Shown piece by piece: positions 11,340-21,009 of a stretch of 64,000 nt of DNA; the first letter of the stretch is position 1, and each line of letters opens with the position of its first letter. The DNA is from Monodelphis domestica (lineage: Eukaryota; Chordata; Mammalia; Didelphimorphia; Didelphidae). The notes beneath the pieces are model-generated. The model saw only the letters and a program-made list of their open reading frames with translations. It was not told the origin of the DNA and did no database searches. Both the position numbers and the translations under genes were made by a program. The stretch is taken from NCBI RefSeq assembly GCF_027887165.1, contig NC_077227.1, positions 550,066,305-550,130,304 of the forward strand. The letters run 5' to 3'.

Positions 11340-12420
11340 ATGCTGGGAAATACACAGCTGGTAATCATAACTCTGAATGTGAATAGAATGAACTCAACCA
11401 TAAAATGCAAGTGAATAACAGAATGGATTAGAAACCAAAACCCTACCATATGCTGTCTACAAGAAACACACATGATGAAGGTATACACACATCAGGTAAA
11501 AGTAAGAGGATGGAGCCAAATCTATTTGGCATCAACTGATAAAAAGAAATCAGAAGTCACAATCATGATATTTGACAAAGCCAAAGTAAAAATAGTTCTA
11601 GTAAAAAGAGATAGGGAGGGTAATTACATCCTGATAAAAGGTAGTTTAGACAATGAGGAAATATCAGTACTCAACATGTATGCACCAGTGGCATAGCATC
11701 CAAATTTCTAAAGGAGAAACTAGTGGAACTCAAAGATGAAATAGACAGAAAAACTATACTAGTGGGAGACCCAAACATTCCTCTATCCAAACTAGATAAA
11801 TCAAACCAAAAAATAAATAAGAAAGAGGTAAGAGAAGTGAATGAAATCTTAGAAAAATTAGAGTTAGTTGATATGTGGAGAAAAATGAATAGGGATAAAA
11901 AGGAATACACCTTTTCAGCAGCACATGGTACATTCACAAAGACTGACCATGTATTAGGGCATAAACACATTGCAAACATGTGAAAAAGAGCAAAAATAAT
12001 AAATGCAACCTTTTCAGACCAAAATGCAATGAAAATAATAATTAGTAAGGGTACATGGAGAGGAAAATCAATAATTAATTGGAAATTAAACAATACAATT
12101 CTCCAAAATTAGTAAAAGAACAAATCATAGAAACAATAATATCATTGAAGAAAATGATAATGATGAGATCCTTTCAAAATCTATGGGATGCAGCCAAAGC
12201 AGTACTCAGGGGGGAAATGAGGAAATGTCCTTCAATTGGGGAACGGCTGAACAAATTGTGGTATATGTTGTTGATGAAATACTATTGTGTTCAAAGGAAT
12301 AATAAACTGGAGGAATTCCATGGGAACTGGAATGACCTCCAGGAATTAATGCAGAGCGAAAGGAGCAGAACCAGGAGAACATTATACACAGAGACTGATA
12401 CACTGTGGCACAATTGAATG
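11340..12420 (+). pseudogene. L1 ORF2 remnant: endonuclease plus extreme C-terminus
   Basis: The ATG at 11340 opens 'MLGNTQLVIITLNVN', the AP-endonuclease start, followed by 'ICCLQETH' (catalytic Glu context), 'RDREGNYILIKGSLDNEEISVLNMYAP' in sense though longer than a short motif, and 'KTILVGDPNIPLSKLDKS' with N/D/P order changed from the usual GDFN. Decayed endonuclease continues to near 12060. After about 12215 only the C-terminal 'LNKLWYMLLMKYYCVQRNNK' region remains. The RT core (FADD box) is missing. Several stops and a frame change near 11695 add to the loss. Confidence 0.85.
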
Positions 12421-12776
12421 TAATGGACTTCTTCATTATGGGCAATGCAGTGATCCTGAACAACTTGGAGGGATCTAAGAGAAAGAACACTATCCACATT
12501 CAGAGGAAAAACTGTGGGAGTAGAAACACCAAAGAAAAACAATTGCTTGATTACATGGGTTGAGGGGATATGATTGGGGATATAGACTCTAAATGAACAT
12601 CCTAGTGCAAACATCAACAACATGGTAATAGGTTTTGATCAAGGACACATGTAATATCCAGTGGAACTGGGCATCAGCTATGGGAAGGGTGGGGGGAAGG
12701 AAGGGAGGGAAAGAATATTATTCTTGTAACCAAGGACTAATGTTCTAAATTGACTTAATTAATTTTTTAAAAAAGT

Positions 12777-12804
12777 CCTAATCCTAACCCTAAACCTAAA
12801 CCTG
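12777..12804 (+). repeat. Telomere-like (CCTAA/CCCTAA/CCTAAA) motif cluster
   Basis: 'cctaatcctaaccctaaacctaaacc' holds about four to five degenerate CCCTAA-like units directly next to the L1 tail within hAT-derived sequence. Only one unit is an exact CCCTAA-type hexamer. Confidence 0.6.
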
Positions 12805-13115
12805 GCAGCAGTATACAAAGTGCAGAATCCCCTCCCCCAGATTGCTGCTCACCATGCCCATGTCTTCTATTGTGCAGCCACATAATCCTTTGTGGGGAGG
12901 TGGGGAGCCTTCTTCTACAACACTACACAAAGTTTTATGTCCCCAGAAGTAGTACTGTACATGAAAGATGCAGCACTTTACGGCACCTCCATATAGAGTG
13001 CTCCTCTCACTGACCACTAATGAAAGAGGTGCCCCTTCCAGAAGTGTTGTAGGGGCCAGATACATGGCCTCAGGGTGCCACATGTGACCCTTGGGCCTTA
13101 GTTTGGGAACCTCTG

Positions 13116-13339
13116 TTCTATGGCACCTTGTTTGGTGGATAGACATGTGGAAATTTTCCTTCTCCCTTCCTTTTTAACTTTTTTTTATTTTTTAAAACCT
13201 TTTGATTATACATGAAAAAAACTTTCTTACCAACCATTTTTAAGCATACATCTCTGATTATGAATCCAATTTTGTATTTTAACCTATGGTCCAGGAGTTC
13301 AAATTCTATTTAGACTGTTGATATCTAGCTATTTTTCCC
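13116..13339. other. Short unassigned stretch
   Basis: T-rich sequence between the hAT right end and the second L2. The first 40 bases may continue the CR1/L3 fragment; the rest is unrecognised. Confidence 0.4.
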
Positions 13340-14182
13340 AAGTCATTTTTCTCTTCTACATTATATGACTGGATTTCAATCCCTTTTCAGACACTTCTTT
13401 TATAAAGTCTCATATTAGCCTTTAGTTCTGCTAGGCAGTCCTTTTTATACCATCCTAATTAACTCACTATTCCACTTGGTAATCTCATCAGCTCCACTGG
13501 ATACAATAAACATCTTTGTCTGATGATTATGAGATGTATTTATCCAACTCTAACCTCTAGTCTTCCATCTCCAGTTACCTACTGGAATCTTGAAATGGAT
13601 GCTTGGTAGACATTTTAAACTCAACATGTCCAAAAATTTACTTATTATCTTTGTTCTAAAATCTGCCCCCCCCATTTAGACTTCCCTATTACTATCAAAG
13701 GAACCTCTATCCTCCCAGTTCCCAAAGGTCACTGTCCAAGGGTCATTTTCAACTTCTTTCTCTATCTCACTCCCCACATCTAATCTATTCCAAGGTCTTT
13801 CAATTTCCTTCTTGCTCTATTTCTTGAATACATGCCTTTTACCCTCTGATACTGCCACCACATTAGTTCAATACTTCCTCTCCTCACACTTGGCCTATAG
13901 TGATTACCTGCTGATTTGTCTGCCTTTTCAAGTTTCTCCAAACTCTATTCATCTTCCACTTAGTCACCAAAGTGATTTTCCTAAAGCACAGGTCTGACCA
14001 CAAACTCCAGTGGCTCCCTTTAGCCTTGAGTATCAAAAACAAAATGCTAATCCCTGTTTTCCCCATATTTCCCATAATCTTACACCTTAAAGCCCCTCAT
14101 ACATCTTCTATGATTCACTGACACTGCCCTCCTTACTATTCTTCAAATAAAACACTCAATCCCCTAAATTAAGACATTTTCT
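13340..14182 (+). mobile_element. L2 LINE fragment, left part (RT region)
   Basis: Contains 'cttggtaatctcatcagctcc', a SDD-type relic of the YADD box near 13518 ('tctgatgattatgag', one base lost beside it), 'ttttaaactcaacatgtccaaaa', 'accctctgatactgccaccac' and 'ccaaagtgattttcctaaagcacaggtctgacca'. These follow the L2 ORF2 C-terminal order, as in the first L2 of the window. L1 copy B interrupts it at 14183 and it resumes at 17658. Confidence 0.82.
14167..14182 (+). repeat. Target-site duplication of L1 copy B, left copy
   Basis: AATTAAGACATTTTCT; the right copy at 17642-17657 differs at one base (A to G). The 16-bp length fits L1 target-primed integration. Confidence 0.9.
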
Positions 14183-14859
14183 GGACTTCTGGGTAAGCAT
14201 GGCTGCAGAGTAGACACGGCTTGTTTCCTCTCCTCAGACCCAATGACACAGATGACCTCAAACCCCCCCCCAAAAAAAAAACCAACCATCTTCATAAGAA
14301 CAGAGGGTCCTCACACTAAGGCACAGCACTGAAGGTAGGTAGGATTCTGGCATTTCCACAATATAAGGGAACGAAAAGGTGACCTACCCTCCCCCACCCA
14401 TCAACCCACTACACCTACAGAAGCAGAGTTAAAGTCAGCACTGGCCAGAATCAACAAGTGAGGGAGGGGCACCCCAGGACTAAACAATGGGCAGCCCCAG
14501 GCCTGAGGACCTGACAAAGACCAACAAGGACCTACTCCTGTGAGTAGTAACACCCCAAACCCCGGCAGGTGGGAAAGGGGAACTTAGATCTCCTGAGCCC
14601 ATAGCCAGCTCTTTATAATCAACGAGTGTGTGAAGGGATCCCCTGAAGTGAGCAAGGGGCACCCACAGGACTTGGGAGTTAACTAAGACCACCAAAGACC
14701 TATACGTGAGAGTAGTAATACCTGAAATGCCAGCAGGCAGGGGAGGGCAAACCCTGGGCTCCCCTGGGAAGAAAGCTTAGCTGCGGAGTACTGAGTATTT
14801 GCCTGAGGCTAAAGCCTTGATCATTAGACCCTTACACTGAGAGCAAGCCCTCCTTACTC

Positions 14860-15340
14860 AGCCAGAAATAAACAGTAATCTTGATATCATAATACAAGAT
14901 ATCATCCAAGAAAACTGCCCAGAGATTCTAGAACAAGAGGGGGAAATAGGCATTGAAAGAACACCCTCTACACTAAATCCCCAAAAGACAACCCCCAGGA
15001 ATGTAATTGCCAAATTCCAAAGCTTTCAAGCAAAAGAAAAAATCTTATAAGAAGTCAGAAAAAAACAATTTAGATATAAAGGAATGCCAATCAGGATCAC
15101 ACAAGACTTAGCAATTTCCACACTGAATAACCTTAAGGCCTGGAACATGATATTCAGAAAGGCAAGAGAACTGGGTCTTCAACCAAGAATTAGATATCCA
15201 TCAAAACTGACTATATACTTCCAGGGGGAAGTATGAGCATTCAACAAAATAGAAGATTTCCAAGTTTTTGTAAAGAAAAGACCAGAGCTCTGTGGAAAGT
15301 GTGACATCCAAACACAAAGAGCAAGAGAAACATGAAAAGG
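14860..15340 (+). pseudogene. L1 ORF1 C-terminal remnant (copy B)
   Basis: Encodes relics of the ORF1p RRM end and C-terminal domain ('dIIQENCPEILEQEG'-like, 'TPRNVIAKFQSFQAK', 'TISTLNNLKAWNMI', 'QPRIRYPSKLTIY'). The coiled coil and N-terminus are missing and stops are present. Confidence 0.75.
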
Positions 15341-15579
15341 TAAATATGAAGGAAAGGAAAAAGGAGAAAAAAGTTATCATTTCTTTTATTCAAACTCTTT
15401 TCTATAAGGACTACATTTATATCAAATTATATATATATTAATATGTGGGGAAAATGTAATGTGTAACTCTCAAAAATTGTATGCATCATTAGAGCAGTTA
15501 GAAGAATCATGCATAGGAAAAGATTGGGATGATATGGAGAAAGGGGGGGAAAGAAAGAAAAAGGGAGGGGGGAATCATT

Positions 15580-17125
15580 GATACAAAGTTGCAGGATACA
15601 AAATAAACCCATATAAGTCATCAGCATTTCTATATATTTCCAACACAGCTCAGCAGCAAGAATTAGAAAGAGAAATCCCATTCAAAATCACCTTAGACAA
15701 AATAGAATACTTAGGAATCTATCAGCCGAGACAAACACAGGAACTATATGACCACAACTACAAAACACTTTCCACACAACTAAAACTAGACTTGAGCAAT
15801 TGGAAAAACATTAACTACTCATGGGTAGGACGAGCCAATATAATAAAAATGACCATCCTACCCAAACTTATTTATCTATTTAGTGCTATGCCCATTGAAA
15901 ACCAAAAAACATTTTACTCATTTAGAAAAAAAACTATAACAAATTTCATTTGGAAGAATAAAGGATCAAGGAGATCCAGGGAAATAATAATAAAAAAAAA
16001 TACAAAGGAAGGTGGCCTTGCAGTCCCAGATATCAAACTCTATTATAAAGCAGTGGTCATCAAAACAATTTGGTACTGGCTAAGAGACAGAAAGGAGGAT
16101 CAGTGGAATAGTCTTGGGTAAGTGACCTCAGCAGGACAGTATACAACAAATCCCAAAACCCCAACTTCTGGGACAAAAACGCACTATTTGACAAAACCTG
16201 CTGGGAAAACTGGAAGACAATATGGGAGAGATTAGGTTTGGATCAACATCCCACACCCTACACCAAGATAATCTCAGAATGGGTAAATGACTTGAACATG
16301 AAGAAGGAAACTATAAGTAAATTAGGTGAACACAGTATAGTATACATGTCAGACCTGTGGGAAAGGAAAGACTTTAAAACCAAGCAAGACTTAGAAAGAG
16401 TCACAAAATGTGAAATAAACAATTTTGATTACATCAAATTAAAAAAATTTTGTACAAACAAAACCAATGTAACCAAAATGGAACAACAAATTGGGAAACA
16501 ATATTCATATCAAAAACCTCTGACCAAGGCCTAATTACTCAAATTTATGAAGAGCTAAATCAATTGTACAAAAAATCAAGCCATTCTCCAATTGATAAAT
16601 GGGCAAGGGACATAAACAGGCAGTTTTCAGCCAAATAAATCAAAACTATTAATAAGCACATGAAAAAGTGCTCTAAATCTCTGATAATCAGAGACATGCA
16701 AATCAAAACAACTCTCAGGTATCAACTCACACCTAACAGATTGGCTAACATGACAGACAGCAAAGGAAAATACTGAATGCTAGAGGGGATGTGGCAAAGT
16801 GGGGACACTAATTCATTGCTGGTGGAGTTGTGAATTGATCCAACCATTCTGGAGGGCAATTTGGTACTATGCCCAATGGGCGATAAAAGACTGTCTGCCC
16901 TTTGAGTCAGCCATAGCACTGCTTGGTATGTACCCCAAAGAGATAATAAGGAAAAAGACTTGTACAAGAATATTCATAGCTGCACTCTTTGTGGTGGCAA
17001 AAAATTGGAAAATTAGGGGATGCCCTCCAATTGGGGAATGGATGAACAAATTGTGGTATATGTTGATGATGGAATACTATTGTGCTCAAAGGAATAATAA
17101 AGTATATGAATTCCATGGGGACTAG
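15580..17125 (+). pseudogene. L1 ORF2 C-terminal remnant (copy B)
   Basis: Runs from the RT thumb ('LQDTK' near 15590) through the Cys-rich end. Frames shift several times (15792-16121, 16238-16534, 16450-16638, 16799-17125), and all show L1 ORF2p similarity such as 'LPKLIYLFSAMPI' and 'SDLWERKDFKTKQD'. The catalytic RT box was lost with the upstream sequence. Confidence 0.85.
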
Positions 17126-17641
17126 AACAATCTCCAGGAAGTGATGCAGAACAAAAGGATCAGAACCAGGAGAACATTGTACACAGAGACTGAAACACAA
17201 TCGAACATAATGGACTTCTCCATTAGTGGCGGTGTAATGTCCCTGAACAATATGCAGGGATCTAGAAGAAAAACACTATCCATAAGCAGAGGACAAACTG
17301 TGGGAGTAAAAACACCGAGGAAAAGCAACTGCTTGACTACAGGGGTTGAGGGGACATGTCTGAGGAGAGACTCTAAATGAACACCCTAATGCAAATACCA
17401 ACAAAATGGAAATGGGTTTGAATCAAGGACACAGGTGATACCCAGTGAATCACGCTTTGGCTATGGGAGGGTTGGTGGGGATAGGGGGGAGGAAAACAAA
17501 ATGATCTTTGTTTCCAAGGAATATTGTTTGAAAATGACTAAATAAAATAATGTTTAAAAGGGAAAAAATTAAAATGAGGATGTTGGACCAAGAAAAAAAA
17601 TTAATTAAATTAAAAGCTACTATCCAAAAAATAAATTAATT

Positions 17642-17657
17642 AATTAAGGCATTTTCT
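17642..17657 (+). repeat. Target-site duplication of L1 copy B, right copy
   Basis: AATTAAGGCATTTTCT, pairing with 14167-14182. Confidence 0.9.
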
Positions 17658-17890
17658 CTAGCTGTTCCCCATGCCAAGAAAGCTCTTCACTTCCACCTCT
17701 ACCCCCTGGCCTCCCTGGCTGCCTCCAAGTCCTAGCTAAAATTCTGAAGACCTTCCTGATCCTCCTTAATTTAATGACTTCCCTTTGTTGACTATTTCTG
17801 ATTTGTTCCATGTATAGCTTGTTTGTGCATAGTTGTCTGCATGTTATTTATTTCTCTGTTACATTTAAATTCCCAGTTAACTCCTTTCCT
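17658..17890 (+). mobile_element. L2 LINE fragment, right part (3' UTR)
   Basis: Continues the interrupted L2: 'ctagctgttccccatgccaag', 'ggctgcctccaagtcctagctaaaat', 'ccatgtatagcttgtttgtgcatag', then 'gcatgttatttatttctctgttac'. It lacks the final tail. Confidence 0.8.
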
Positions 17891-18244
17891 TCCTCTTAAA
17901 AGAAGGATAATGATGAGATTGGCCATAAATGAATAATTACATTAATCAAATGTAGTAGGGGGGAAAGATGGAAAAATAGGAGAGAGATATATAGTTTACT
18001 TTCCATGATGCTCCATTTAGTTTGCCATTAGGACCCCCTAGCCATGCTCATAGGGAAGTCCAACCAACAACAAACATGGAAGAAAAGAGTGCAAAAAGCC
18101 GCTCTTACCTCAGCTTATCAAACTTTTCCTCTAACCACTAATTCTCACATATAAAATCTCAGGAGCCAACTGTGTGTGGTGGGGGGGGGGCGGTGTTGAG
18201 GGGGATACAGTCCAGGGGGAAGTGCAGGGGACTTGTAATCTGAC
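17891..18244. other. No recognised feature; G-rich run
   Basis: Unassigned sequence with a run of eleven to twelve G at about 18180-18191 followed by further G clusters. No gene is evident. Confidence 0.5.
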
Positions 18245-18560
18245 TTTATTGCTGCTTTTTTCTGGTTGTCATTCAATGATTTCTTTCACACATTCTCTTC
18301 TCCTTATTTTAGAGAAGGCATCTTTTGACAAAAATACATAGGTTTATATAAAGCTAAGTTTTACTTATTTTTATTTATCAATTCTATCTCTGAAGATGGA
18401 AATATACAAGTTATTCTTCCAACAATATTTCTTTAGCTGTTTATAATGTTACCTTGGTTTTTCTTATTTCCCTCTTCATAATTTCATGTAAGTTTTTCCA
18501 TGTTTTTTTTCCAAAATTAACTTGTTTATCATTTCTTATGTCACCGTAGTATTCCATCCC
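18245..18560 (-). mobile_element. Old L1 3' UTR fragment
   Basis: 'gagaaggcatcttttgacaaaaata', 'gtaagtttttccatgtttt' and 'catttcttatgtcaccgtagtattcc' follow the complement of the older marsupial L1 3' region. Strongly diverged, and much older than the neighbour at 18577. Confidence 0.45.
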
Positions 18561-18576
18561 AAGCAAATGCTACAAC

Positions 18577-18934
18577 TTTTTTTAAAATAATATTTTATTT
18601 GATCATTTCCAAGCATTATTCATTAAAGACAAAGATCATTTTCTTTTCCTTCCCCCCCCATAGTCGACGCGTGATTCCACTGGGTATCACATATGTTCTT
18701 GATTCGAACCCATTGCCATGTTGTTAGTATTTGCATTAGAGTGTTCGTTTAAAGTCTCTCCTCTGTCATATCCCCTCAACAGCAGTAGTCAGGCAGTTGT
18801 TTTTCCTCGGTGTTTCTACTCCCACAGTTTGTCCTCTGCTTATGGATAGTGTTTTTCTCCTAGATCCCTGCAATTGTTCAGGGACATTTCACCTACACTA
18901 ATGGAGAAGTCCATTACATTTGATTATACCACAG
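18577..18934 (-). mobile_element. L1 3' end, 5' truncated
   Basis: The poly-T start is followed by 'gattccactgggtatcacat', 'gaacccattgccatgttgttag', 'tttcctcggtgtttctactcccacag' and 'gatccctgcaattgttcaggg', the near-consensus complement of the young marsupial L1 3' end. About 358 bp, typical 5' truncation. Confidence 0.87.
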
Positions 18935-19677
18935 AAGCTAAAAGATTAAAAAGATACAATAATTTAGTTGAGGCTTCTCAATAGAGCAAACTGTTAAAAA
19001 GGAAAATAAAAAAACCTTGAAGGGGGTGGGGAACAGCCAGTTGCTTGGAGAACTTTATTATTTGAACAATTTTGAGGAGGTTTCTCCCAAGATTAATAGG
19101 GTTTCTAAAGATATTTCCTATAAATATGTTTATTTCACATATAAATGTTTATTTTCGTTTTTTTTCTAATCATGCAAAAAAATTCAAACACAATGACATC
19201 TATTCCTTTTTTTTCTCTTTTTAAATTTCAATTATTTTTTATTTTTCAAATCTTGACAAACAACAGTCAATAAGCACATTTCAGAAAAGAGGAATTATTA
19301 AAGAAACCATGGATCTCATGGCACTGTTGATATGATGGTGCTGTGACAAGAGAAACATTACTCCAAGTCACAAATTTATATGATGCCATCTGGAGAATTA
19401 AAGGAAGAGTTAGGAGAGTCAGTCCAGAAATTTTTAAAAATTATTTAGATCTCCACATCATTCCAATATCAGAGAGAACCAAGTGACCACTTAGAGTTTG
19501 TCATATCATACCAACATACAAAGTTTTTTTTTTTTCAGCATTGGGTCATTAACTAAGTTAAAGCAGGTCCCAAAGTTATCTTATGAGGAACCAGAACCAG
19601 GAAGGCAAATTCAGCATGCTGTAAAGGATAGTGCTTGTTATAACACAATTATTATCCTTATATAAAATGGTCTAATT
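18935..19677. other. No recognised feature
   Basis: AT-rich with T/A homopolymers. I see no gene or nameable repeat. Confidence 0.5.
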
Positions 19678-20153
19678 TCTTTGGTGTTTTTACTCCCACA
19701 GTTTATCTTCTGCTTGTGGATAGTGTTTTTTAGATCCCTGCAGATTGTTCAGGGACATTGCATTGCCACTAATGGAGAGGTCCATTACCTTCGATTGTAC
19801 CACAGTGTATCAGTCTCTGTGTACAATGTTTTCCTGGTTCTGCTCCTCTCGCTCTGCATCACTTCCTGGACGTTGTTCCAGTCTCCATGGAACTCCTCTA
19901 CTTTATTATTCCTTTTAGCACAATAGTATTCCATCACCAACATATACCACAATTTGTTCAGCCATTCCCCAGTTGAAGGGCATCCCCTCATTTTCCAATT
20001 TTTTGGCCACCACAAAGAGTGCAGCTATGAATATTCTCGTACAAATTTTTTTCCTTATTATCTCTTTGGGGTACAAACCCAGCAGTACTATGGCTGGCTC
20101 AAAGGGCAGACAGTCTTTTATCGCCCTTTGGGCATAGTTCCAAATTGCCCTCC
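19678..20153 (-). mobile_element. L1 3' region fragment, reverse strand
   Basis: Near-consensus complement of ORF2 C-terminus plus proximal 3' UTR: 'ggtgtttttactcccacag', 'gttttcctggttctgctcctctcgctctgcatcac', 'ccacaatttgttcagccattcccc' and 'ggcatagttccaaattgccctcc'. The complementary frame at 19785-20015 gives 'LNKLWYMLVMEYYCAKRNNK'. It lacks the last part of the L1 3' UTR and a poly-T lead, so its left end is not a normal insertion end. Confidence 0.85.
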
Positions 20154-20224
20154 TCACTGAATTTATTTTAAATAACAACAGGTTTTTAAATTTTTGTAAT
20201 AAAAATTGTCCATTATGTCTCTCT

Positions 20225-20555
20225 GTTATTAATTTGGCCATTAATTCTTGCCTTTTTCATAGTTGTAATAGGTGTCCCTTTGCCTGTTACTTTAACTTAT
20301 TTAATATGTGACTTTTTATATTTAAGTGAACTATCCATTTGAAATTTGTTCTTATACATAATGTGAGCTGTTGTTTTTAAAGCCATTTCTGTCTGATTCT
20401 TTTTTTGTTTCCTCCATTAGTTCTTATCAAATAATGAGACCTTAGCCTAAGACTTGGTGTAAACATAGATTACATAATTATTTGCTTTTGGATCTAATGA
20501 CATTAATCTATCCCACTCTTGAACATTTTGATTTTCTTATTCTTGTTCATGGAAT
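20225..20555 (-). mobile_element. Old L1 ORF2 fragment, part 1
   Basis: 'gaactatccatttgaaatttgttcttatacataatgtgagctg', '...ttagttcttatcaaataatgag' and 'gatctaatgacattaatctatccc' follow the complement of the L1 ORF2 late region. A MAR1 insertion interrupts it and it resumes near 21010. Confidence 0.6.
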
Positions 20556-20570
20556 CTTAACTTTTTATAG

Positions 20571-20586
20571 CCCCATTTAGGGTTTT
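20571..20586 (+). repeat. Target-site duplication of SINE1, left copy
   Basis: CCCCATTTAGGGTTTT, identical to 20799-20814. Confidence 0.93.
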
Positions 20587-20798
20587 GTTTTTGTTTTGTT
20601 GTTGTTTAAACTCTTAACTTCCATCTTGGGGTCAATACTATGTATTGTTTCCATAGCAGAAGACTGGTAAGGGCTAGGCAATGGAGGTCAAGTGACTTGT
20701 CCAGGGTCACACAACTGGGAAGTATCTAAGGCAAGATTTGAACCCAGGACCTCCCTTCTCTGGGCCTGTCTCTAAATCCACTGAGCTACCCAGCTGCT
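20587..20798 (-). mobile_element. SINE1, full length, reverse strand
   Basis: A T-rich lead (complement of the A tail) is followed by 'taaactcttaacttccatcttgg', 'gggctaggcaatggaggtcaagtgacttg', a B-box complement near 'gaacccagga' and 'ccactgagctacccagctgc'. Its 16-bp flanks are identical, consistent with a fairly young insertion by L1 machinery. Confidence 0.93.
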
Positions 20799-20814
20799 CC
20801 CCATTTAGGGTTTT
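20799..20814 (+). repeat. Target-site duplication of SINE1, right copy
   Basis: CCCCATTTAGGGTTTT, pairing with 20571-20586. Confidence 0.93.
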
Positions 20815-21009
20815 CTTGGCAAAGATACTGAAGTGTTTTGCCATTTCCTTCTCCAGTTCATTTTACTTATGAGGAAACTGAGGCAAAGATTGTTATAGTG
20901 ACTTGTCCAGAGTTGCACAACTGTTAACTCTTAACAACTGGCCTAGATTTGAACTAACAAAGATGAGTCTTCCTGATTCTAAACATTGTACCACTTAGCT
21001 GCCAATTTT

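Larger units (their letters stand above)
8877..12776 (+). mobile_element. L1 LINE (copy A), both ends present, internally deleted
   Basis: Begins 'ggtcaagatggcggtgtag', the 5' end of marsupial L1, with a 5' UTR to 9550, ORF1 9551 to about 10640, an inter-ORF spacer with a (TA)n tract (10816-10872), ORF2 from 11340 and a 3' UTR ending in an A-rich tail near 12776. ORF2 jumps near 12210-12230 from 'AAKAVLRG' sequence straight into the extreme C-terminal region, so most of the reverse transcriptase is absent. Flanks 'aaaaacctaactcta' (left) and 'aaaagtcctaatccta' (right) are a plausible imperfect target duplication. Frame changes and stops make it inactive. It lies in the hAT element and is therefore younger. 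Confidence 0.88.
8791..13115 (+). mobile_element. hAT DNA transposon (Charlie type), non-autonomous, interrupted by L1
   Basis: The left end CAGGGGTCCCCAAAC (8791-8805) and right end GTTTGGGAACCTCTG (13101-13115) are inverted repeats matching at 13 of 15 positions. The flanking 8-mers, ctctcaga and ttctatgg, share the TCT core expected of a decayed hAT 8-bp target duplication (nTCTAGAn type). Without the L1 the element is only about 430 bp (8791-8876 and 12777-13115), so it had no transposase and was mobilised in trans. The left part reads 'ggggccagttcactatccctcagac', typical of opossum Charlie-like elements. Strand is arbitrary. Confidence 0.78.
14183..17641 (+). mobile_element. L1 LINE (copy B), both ends present, internally deleted
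   Basis: A G/A-rich 5' UTR (14183 to about 14855) is followed by an ORF1 piece that starts mid-protein (about 14860-15340), an inter-ORF spacer, then a jump at about 15578 to the late part of ORF2. From there the element is continuous: the 'SNWKNINYSWVGRANIIKMT' block (15792 on), 'GGLAVPDIKLYYKAVVIKT', 'WWSCELIQPFW' near 16820, the C-terminal 'NKLWYMLMMEYYCAQRNNK', a 3' UTR ending 'tgactaaataaaataatg' near 17551, then A/T-rich tail. The endonuclease and RT catalytic core are absent. An exact target duplication shows that this is one insertion into an L2. Confidence 0.9.
20556..21003 (-). mobile_element. MAR1-type SINE interrupted by a SINE1
   Basis: The complement reads '...ccccatttagggttttcttggcaaagatactgaagtg', 'gccatttccttctccagttcatttta', 'gaggaaactgaggcaaag' and ends '...gtaccacttagctgcc', the standard MAR1 order. 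A SINE1 sits in it at 20587-20798 with a 16-bp duplication. Confidence 0.82.

Noticed and set aside
12777-12804. True interstitial telomere from a chromosome fusion
   Set aside because: Only four to five degenerate units, sitting at a transposon junction. Too short and too irregular.
12796-13146. 116-residue minus-strand frame
   Set aside because: Lies in the right half of the short hAT element, which has no transposase; no family resemblance.
18180-18215. G-quadruplex promoter element
   Set aside because: A G11-12 run and scattered G clusters could fold, but no gene or start site is near. It is more simply a slippage-prone homopolymer.
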